Positions 5,659-7,192 of a stretch of 7,192 nucleotides of DNA are shown here, one piece after another. Positions within the stretch are counted from its first letter, which is position 1. Each line of letters starts with the position of its first letter. Below the pieces are notes generated by a model that searched no databases, was not told the origin of the DNA, and saw only the letters and a list, made by a program, of their open reading frames with translations. This DNA is from Alphaproteobacteria bacterium. Lineage in GTDB: Bacteria > Pseudomonadota > Alphaproteobacteria > JAJFFI01. Where the stretch lies: assembly GCA_021776755.1 (NCBI GenBank), contig JAJFFI010000284.1, positions 1 to 7,192 on the forward strand. Reading direction: 5' to 3'. The position numbers and the translations under genes are program-made.

Positions 5659-6291
5659 CTACCCGGTTTTCAGCGCCTGCTCCATCATGCCGGCAACCGC
5701 GAGATCGTCGGACCGCCCGGTCGCGCGGAGGCCTGCGATCGCGCCCTCGCGATTGGCGTCCGGATGGTTCTGGTTGAGCTTAAACTTGCCCTCGAGCCGG
5801 TCGATCGGGATTTCGAACGCGACGATGCCCCGGATCATGCCGTCGATGTAGTCGTCCGGTTGCCGGTCGAGCGTCCACGGCTCGGGCTGACCCGCTTCGA
5901 AGACCGCCGACAACGCCGCCTGCTGTGCACGGACTTCGTCCCTGTCCTCGACAACCCGCGGCACGCCCGAGGCATGCACCACCGCATAGTTCCAGGTCGG
6001 CACCGCGCGCACCTCGGGCGGATACCAGTTCGGCGAGATATAGGCGTGCGGTCCCTGAAAGATGCAGAGCGCAGGCGTGCCGCTTTCGAACACGCGCCAC
6101 TGGCCGTTGCCGCGTGCGAGGTGCGCCTGAAGCGTGCCGTGGGACCCTTGTTTGCGGTCGAGCATAAAGGGGATGTGCGAGGCTTCGGGCACCCCGTCCA
6201 CGGTCGTGACCAGCAATCCGAAGGGATGGGCCTCGATCAGGTCGAAGAGGATACCGTGGTCGGTTTCGGCAAAGGCAGGAGGGATATACAT
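5659..6291 (-). CDS. FMN-binding negative transcriptional regulator, PaiB family
   Basis: This 210-residue split-barrel protein is of the PaiB type, which is related to pyridoxamine-phosphate-oxidase-like flavin-binding folds. In Bacillus subtilis PaiB takes part in repressing sporulation and protease genes; in proteobacteria its role is mostly unproven. Diagnostic segments are M-Y-I-P-P-A-F (1-7), E-A-S-H-I-P-F (36-42), G-P-H-A-Y-I-S-P-N-W-Y (80-90), V-P-T-W-N-Y-A-V-V-H-A-S-G (97-109) and E-G-K-F-K-L-N-Q-N-H-P (167-177). The ATG at 6291 is chosen because the family begins M-Y-I-P. An in-frame GTG at 6300 would add three residues, and neither has a good Shine-Dalgarno. It lies 33 bp upstream of the SAF oxidoreductase on the same strand, so co-transcription is possible. 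The family call is confident; regulation of the neighbouring enzymes is only a guess. Confidence 0.9.
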   Translation of the reverse strand: MYIPPAFAETDHGILFDLIEAHPFGLLVTTVDGVPEASHIPFMLDRKQGSHGTLQAHLARGNGQWRVFESGTPALCIFQGPHAYISPNWYPPEVRAVPTWNYAVVHASGVPRVVEDRDEVRAQQAALSAVFEAGQPEPWTLDRQPDDYIDGMIRGIVAFEIPIDRLEGKFKLNQNHPDANREGAIAGLRATGRSDDLAVAGMMEQALKTG

Positions 6292-6601
6292 GGGAGACAC
6301 TTGTGCGATCTGATGGAACGATGGGAGCTTTCTCCATAGCTTGCGGAAATCGACGTGGAAACAGCCAATTCGACATCGGTTCCCGGTCCATCATCCTGGG
6401 CCCCGCTGCGGAATTTCCCGTAAAGGGACCGGTTACCATTTCCTGATACTGTTCTGACCTGACCGCTCTGCCAGCCAGCTCATATGGCGGAGACGCGGCG
6501 GATCGCCCGTCGCGCATCGTGTCTTTGGCAACGGGAAAAACGGCGCAGAACATCGGGTACCGGGGTATTACCATCAGGGCATGGCCCGGTGATTTGGGAA
6601 C
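6292..6601. other. Divergent intergenic region
   Basis: These 310 bp lie between two outward-facing starts, the PaiB gene on the minus strand and the acidic protein gene on the plus strand, and so must hold at least two promoters. No open frame with host-like codon bias was found. GGTTACC (about 6450) and GGTATTACC (about 6564) are small odd palindromes that share the tail TTACCAT. A bulged hairpin, ATGGGAG with CTCCAT, lies near 6321-6337 in the PaiB leader. None is strong. No convincing minus-strand promoter could be picked. Confidence 0.45.
6525..6553 (+). promoter_or_regulatory. Weak candidate promoter for the acidic-protein gene
   Basis: TTGGCA (6525-6530) matches the -35 consensus at 5 of 6 positions. 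It is followed after 17 bp by GAACAT (6548-6553), which matches the -10 consensus at only 3 of 6. It sits 48 bp before the plus-strand ATG, a sensible distance. The poor -10 box keeps this tentative. Confidence 0.25.
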
Positions 6602-7192
6602 ATGGACGAAAGCCAGTTTGACGAATCCGACACCGGCACCCTCGCCTTCAGCGATGAAGACGAGCAGCGCATCGTGTTCGAACACAAGATTTTCGGCGTT
6701 TCCGACGACGGGCATTTTCGAAAATCGGGCACCGTCGAGGAACCTGTCTACGTCATGTCCTTCGACGGCCGCGAAGTGTCGTTGCCGTTTCCAGGGCTAG
6801 TGCTCGAGTTCGGCATCGATCCGCAGTCGGAAGATTTCCGCAATCTCGGACTGGTCGAGGAATCCCTCCGTTATGTCCAGGTGATCCGGCCCGGCGACCC
6901 GATCCCCAAGGAAGTTCTGACCGGCGAGGCGTCGTGGGAGGTTTCCGACGCACACCGGCGGATCGCCCAGGGCCGGCTGACCATGCAGATGGTCGCCTGG
7001 TTGTCGAAAGACGACGACGTGCCGGTCAATCCTGGCGAACTCATGCTGGTGCTGGAAGACCCGGAAACCCGGGAGCGCATCAACCAGGCCATGGATGAGG
7101 CCGCGGGCGAACTCGGCTACAGTGCCGGCGGCCGCCAACGTGTGGTCGGCGACATCGAGAAGATGGGCAACGAACTCGCCTACATCGAACTC
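6602..7192 (+). CDS. Unrecognised acidic protein, 3' end outside the window (partial)
   Basis: An open frame of 197 codons runs from ATG 6602 to the window edge without a stop. It is real by codon use: third positions are overwhelmingly G or C, unlike the other frames. An in-frame TGA at 6590-6592 makes 6602 the first possible ATG; the upstream GGGAA is a weak ribosome site. The protein begins with a very acidic stretch (D/E-rich, residues 1-21), then V-F-E-H-K-I-F-G-V and a Pro-flanked L-P-F-P-G-L-V-L-E-F segment (61-70). R-Y-V-Q-V-I-R-P-G-D-P-I-P-K-E-V-L-T-G (90-108) follows, then a helix-like region (115-135) and P-E-T-R-E-R-I-N-Q-A-M-D-E (154-166). No signal peptide or membrane segment is visible, so a cytoplasmic location is likely. 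No family is recognised and no function is proposed. It is transcribed away from the PaiB gene. Confidence 0.8.
   Translation, partial: MDESQFDESDTGTLAFSDEDEQRIVFEHKIFGVSDDGHFRKSGTVEEPVYVMSFDGREVSLPFPGLVLEFGIDPQSEDFRNLGLVEESLRYVQVIRPGDPIPKEVLTGEASWEVSDAHRRIAQGRLTMQMVAWLSKDDDVPVNPGELMLVLEDPETRERINQAMDEAAGELGYSAGGRQRVVGDIEKMGNELAYIEL

Noticed and set aside
5302..6339. 345-codon open frame on the plus strand
   Set aside because: It is antisense to the SAF oxidoreductase and the PaiB gene, with no motif and no ribosome site of note.
6519..6800. 93-codon plus-strand frame overlapping the acidic gene start
   Set aside because: Its overlap with the acidic gene lies in the wrong frame by codon bias, and its product is a low-complexity Ser/Thr/Pro shadow.

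Overview
The window looks like chromosomal DNA of a GC-rich proteobacterium, most likely an alphaproteobacterium. Its core genes have strongly G/C-biased third codon positions, and the window carries a ZapE/AFG1-type ATPase, a YgfF-like dehydrogenase and a PaiB-type flavoprotein. No rRNA, tRNA, CRISPR array, transposase or integrase was seen.

Layout, left to right. (1) Bases 1-103 are the last codons of a plus-strand gene, probably a metallo-beta-lactamase-fold hydrolase. (2) Bases 104-1467 are a visibly AT-richer insert holding two minus-strand genes that overlap by 17 nt: a BglII/BstYI-type restriction endonuclease (754-1359) and, downstream of it, an MT-A70 family DNA adenine methyltransferase (126-770). 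Together they look like a compact type II restriction-modification system placed between two convergent GC-rich genes. It is transcribed endonuclease first, and no controller (C) gene is visible. (3) Bases 1468-3351 are a minus-strand pair: an exported beta-rich protein of unknown role followed 18 bp later by zapE. (4) Bases 3542-6291 are a minus-strand cluster: a PaiB-type FMN-binding protein, a two-domain NAD(P)-dependent oxidoreductase (Rossmann plus SAF) and a classical SDR. The SDR start overlaps the oxidoreductase stop by 4 nt (ATGA). The two dehydrogenases probably act in one small catabolic route whose substrate cannot be read from the sequence. (5) Bases 6292-6601 are a divergent intergenic region. 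(6) From 6602 to the window end runs an unrecognised acidic protein, open at the right edge.

The part most worth a second look is the restriction-modification module. It pairs a BglII-fold nuclease, with D103/E112/E114 spaced like the BglII active site, with a methylase from the family that includes eukaryotic METTL3-type enzymes. RGATCY sites, the natural candidate target, appear only twice by hand scan, side by side at 93-112 at the edge of the module.
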